Source: an uncultured Tateyamaria sp.
GTDB taxonomy: Bacteria; Pseudomonadota; Alphaproteobacteria; Rhodobacterales; Rhodobacteraceae
Assembly (NCBI GenBank): GCA_905480645.1
Contig: CAJQRC010000021.1
Location: 124,001-188,000, forward strand
Direction: 5' to 3'
DNA: 64,000 bases
The notes under the pieces are model-generated. The model searched no databases. It was not told where the DNA came from and worked only from the letters and a program-made list of their open reading frames with translations. Made by a program: the position numbers and the translations under genes. Below are positions 61,299-64,000 of this stretch, piece by piece. How positions within the stretch are numbered: position 1 is the first letter of the stretch; each line of letters starts with the position of its first letter.

Positions 61299-64000
61299 AT
61301 GAAGATAGAAAGACAATTTACGGAAGCTGGCAAGGGCGCGTACGTAGACCTAGATTTTGTGACAACAGTATCTGAAATCCGAAATCCAGACGGGACAATT
61401 GTTTTTCGGCTTGACGACGTAGAAGTGCCGAGAACTTGGTCCCAAGTTGCTAGTGACGTTATTGCACAAAAATATTTCCGCAAAGCGGGAGTGCCCAGTA
61501 AGCTTGAAAAAGTGAAAGAGGCTGACGTTCCAGAGTTTTTGTGGCGTTCTCAAGCGGCTAAAGGAGCCGTGATGGGGGGTGAAACATCATCAAAACAAGT
61601 CTTTGATCGGTTGGCGGGTGCGTGGGCGTACTGGGGCTGGAAAGGAGGCTACTTCACGGGGGAGGAGGACGCGTTAGCTTACTATGATGAAATGCGGCAT
61701 ATGCTAGCGACGCAACGAGCGGCACCAAATAGTCCGCAGTGGTTCAATACTGGTCTCCATTGGGCATATGGCATTGATGGTCCAGCTCAGGGGCATCATT
61801 ACGTCGACTATGCCACTGGAAAATTAACTAGATCGAAGTCATCTTACGAGCATCCACAACCACACGCGTGCTTTATTCAATCTGTAAGCGATGATTTGGT
61901 TAATGATGGCGGTATCATGGACCTATGGGTTCGCGAAGCACGACTTTTCAAGTACGGGTCAGGCACTGGAACTAACTTTTCGTCCCTCCGTGGTGCGGGG
62001 GAAAATTTATCAGGGGGAGGGAAGTCCTCTGGATTGATGGGCTTTTTGAAGATCGGTGACCGGGCAGCTGGAGCTATAAAATCTGGTGGAACAACAAGGC
62101 GTGCCGCTAAGATGGTGATCGTTGATGCAGATCACCCAGACATCGAGGATTTCATTAATTGGAAGGTTATTGAAGAGCAAAAAGTAGCAAGTATCGTTGC
62201 TGGATCAAAAATGCATGAAGAAAAACTAAATGGTCTTTTTGCAGCGATAAAGTCGTGGGATGGTGCTATTTGCGATGCCTACGACCCGAGAAAGAATACC
62301 GTTCTAAAAGAAGCGGTAAAAGCAGCCAAAAAAGTCGCAATTCCTGAGACATATGTCAAAAGAGTTCTTGATTACGCGCGTCAAGGACATACCAGTATAG
62401 AGTTCCCGACCTATGATACTGACTGGGATAGTGAAGCATATAGTTCAGTATCAGGCCAAAACTCCAATAATTCGATACGCGTAACTAACGCTTTTCTTAA
62501 AGCTGTTGAAAAAGATGCTGACTGGAATCTGATAGATCGGGTCAATGGACAGCCCGTAAAAACAATCAAGGCTCGTGATTTGTGGGCGCAAGTGGGTCAC
62601 GCTGCTTGGGCTTGTGCCGACCCAGGCATACAATATCATGATACCGTAAATGACTGGCACACATGCCCCGAGGATGGCGCCATTCGCGGGTCAAATCCAT
62701 GTTCTGAATACATGTTTTTAGATGATACGGCGTGCAATTTGGCCTCAATGAATTTGCTTACGTTCCTGAAAGACGGTCTATTTCAAACTGAAGATTACAT
62801 GCACGCATCGCGCCTGTGGACAATTACTTTGGAAGTGTCGGTTATGATGGCCCAATTCCCATCTAAAGAAATAGCCCAGCGGTCATATGATTTTCGCACT
62901 CTTGGATTAGGTTATGCTAATATTGGCGGCCTGTTGATGAATATGGGGTACGGTTACGACAGTGATGAGGGCCGGGCACTGTGTGGTGCCCTGACTGCCA
63001 TCATGACAGGTACAGCGTATGCTACCTCCGCCGAAATGGCCAGCGAGTTAGGAGCATTTCCAGGGTATAAGAAAAATGCCAAACATATGCTGCGCGTTAT
63101 GCGGAACCACCGAAAGGCTGCAGGTGGCAGCCTAGACGGTTACGAGAACTTAGCAGTTAAGCCTGTGCCTCTGGATCATGATAACTGCCCTGATAATCGC
63201 CTCATTGAAGTAGCCATGGCCACTTGGGATAAAGCCCTAAAACTAGGTGAAAAGCATGGTTATCGTAATGCTCAATCTACGGTTATTGCCCCAACAGGTA
63301 CCATTGGACTTGTCATGGATTGCGACACTACGGGAATTGAGCCAGACTTTGCATTGGTCAAATTCAAGAAACTTGCTGGTGGTGGCTACTTCAAAATTAT
63401 CAATCGCTCCGTACCGGCCGCACTGGAAAACCTTGGCTACGGCTTGGCTCAGATAGAAGAAATTATCAGCTACGCCGTCGGTCATGGCTCAATTGGAAAT
63501 AGTCCAGCCATAAACCACACGTCTTTGGCAGGGCACGGGTTTGGTGTAAACGAATTAGCCAAAGTTGATGCCGCACTGGAGAGTGCATTTGACATTCGGT
63601 TTGTTTTTAACCAATGGACGCTTGGCGAAGAATTCTGCACTCAGGTATTGGGAATTCCAGTCGAAAAGTTAAGCGACCCGAGTTTTGATTTACTTCGATC
63701 TCTTGGCTATTCCAAAGCAGATATAGATGCGGCAAATAACCATGTTTGCGGAACTATGACCCTGGAAGGAGCGCCCCATCTAAAAGCTGAACACTACCAC
63801 ATCTTCGACTGTGCAAATCCGTGTGGTAAAACTGGAACGCGGTTTCTGAATGTTGATAGTCACATCACAATGATGGCAGCTGCTCAGTCCTTTATTTCAG
63901 GCGCAATTTCTAAGACAATTAATATGCCGAATGATGCCACTATAGAAGATTGTCAAAAGGCATACGAACTGAGTTGGTCTCTGGGCGTAAAAGCAAATGC
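61299..64000 (+). CDS. nrdJ: Adenosylcobalamin-dependent class II ribonucleotide reductase, cut by the right window edge
   Basis: Reduces ribonucleotides to deoxyribonucleotides using a B12 radical. The frame is open from ATG 61299 to the edge (900 codons); the family is about 1200 residues, so roughly the last quarter is missing. Seen are the start [32 protein letters not shown], the substrate-site [18 protein letters not shown], the catalytic-Cys region and the loop [23 protein letters not shown] lies about eight bases before the ATG. It matches the Rhodobacterales type almost throughout. Strict need for cobalamin is implied unless another RNR class exists elsewhere. Confidence 0.97.
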   Translation, partial: MKIERQFTEAGKGAYVDLDFVTTVSEIRNPDGTIVFRLDDVEVPRTWSQVASDVIAQKYFRKAGVPSKLEKVKEADVPEFLWRSQAAKGAVMGGETSSKQVFDRLAGAWAYWGWKGGYFTGEEDALAYYDEMRHMLATQRAAPNSPQWFNTGLHWAYGIDGPAQGHHYVDYATGKLTRSKSSYEHPQPHACFIQSVSDDLVNDGGIMDLWVREARLFKYGSGTGTNFSSLRGAGENLSGGGKSSGLMGFLKIGDRAAGAIKSGGTTRRAAKMVIVDADHPDIEDFINWKVIEEQKVASIVAGSKMHEEKLNGLFAAIKSWDGAICDAYDPRKNTVLKEAVKAAKKVAIPETYVKRVLDYARQGHTSIEFPTYDTDWDSEAYSSVSGQNSNNSIRVTNAFLKAVEKDADWNLIDRVNGQPVKTIKARDLWAQVGHAAWACADPGIQYHDTVNDWHTCPEDGAIRGSNPCSEYMFLDDTACNLASMNLLTFLKDGLFQTEDYMHASRLWTITLEVSVMMAQFPSKEIAQRSYDFRTLGLGYANIGGLLMNMGYGYDSDEGRALCGALTAIMTGTAYATSAEMASELGAFPGYKKNAKHMLRVMRNHRKAAGGSLDGYENLAVKPVPLDHDNCPDNRLIEVAMATWDKALKLGEKHGYRNAQSTVIAPTGTIGLVMDCDTTGIEPDFALVKFKKLAGGGYFKIINRSVPAALENLGYGLAQIEEIISYAVGHGSIGNSPAINHTSLAGHGFGVNELAKVDAALESAFDIRFVFNQWTLGEEFCTQVLGIPVEKLSDPSFDLLRSLGYSKADIDAANNHVCGTMTLEGAPHLKAEHYHIFDCANPCGKTGTRFLNVDSHITMMAAAQSFISGAISKTINMPNDATIEDCQKAYELSWSLGVKAN

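Noticed and set aside
1-64000. CRISPR array, prophage, toxin-antitoxin or biosynthetic cluster
   Set aside because: No regularly spaced repeats, phage structural genes, toxin pairs or modular synthases were seen in any frame.

Overview
The window is a stretch of bacterial chromosome from an alphaproteobacterium, most likely a marine relative of the Rhodobacterales. Gene order supports this: argC-ccmE-ccmF-ccmH-paaG-like, gltA-gltX-lexA-moeA-moaC-trpC-trpD-trpG, and ppiD-trpE are arranged as I know them from Rhodobacterales. NrdJ, malyl-CoA lyase and LexA with its GTTC-N7-GTTC operator are also alphaproteobacterial in type. The DNA is AT-rich for that group, and many gaps of 300 to 1300 bases carry nothing recognisable. 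The exact genus cannot be fixed from the sequence alone.

Layout. (1) 1-353: edge of a membrane protein gene. (2) 1159-11341: a serine-cycle block. glyA, ppc, hprA, mtkB, mtkA and a serine-glyoxylate aminotransferase-like gene run leftward; an atypical LuxR-type response regulator and malyl-CoA lyase run rightward. Together they can turn glycine plus a C1 unit into serine, hydroxypyruvate and glycerate, carboxylate PEP, activate malate to malyl-CoA and cleave it to glyoxylate and acetyl-CoA. Glycerate kinase and the tetrahydrofolate C1 genes are not in the window. (3) 11405-11845: wreckage of an IS481-like transposase. (4) 11962-19153: unknown protein, mlaF-mlaE, alr, dnaB, pyrE, pyrC. (5) 19530-31564: MoxR/VWA pair, small secreted protein, DMT transporter, purL, LysR and a fused indolepyruvate:ferredoxin oxidoreductase. 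(6) 32005-38015: murI, argC, cytochrome c maturation genes ccmE, ccmF and ccmH, PaaG-like hydratase. (7) 38261-46507: gltA, gltX, lexA, moeA, moaC, trpC, trpD, trpG. (8) 46676-50455: YibQ-like protein, ChaA-like antiporter, membrane protein and an orphan ParA, sitting between trpG and trpE. (9) 50770-58711: trpE, ppiD, aminotransferase, gpt, fabI, pdxH, DUF192 protein, tRNA-Pro(UGG). (10) 58935 to the end: DUF4105 protein, a 1.3 kb non-coding stretch, and nrdJ cut by the window edge.

Most of the window is core metabolism. I did not find a clear undescribed multi-gene system. The items most worth a second look are the catalytic Arg-to-Gln change in HprA, the degraded phosphorylation pocket of the regulator next to mcl, a pair of interleaved 8-bp stems (H-type pseudoknot geometry) between ccmE and ccmF, a perfect inverted repeat just upstream of the aminotransferase gene, and the orphan ParA inside the trp neighbourhood. 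Where an upstream TTG or GTG would only lengthen the reading frame, starts were moved to the codon with the best ribosome binding site.
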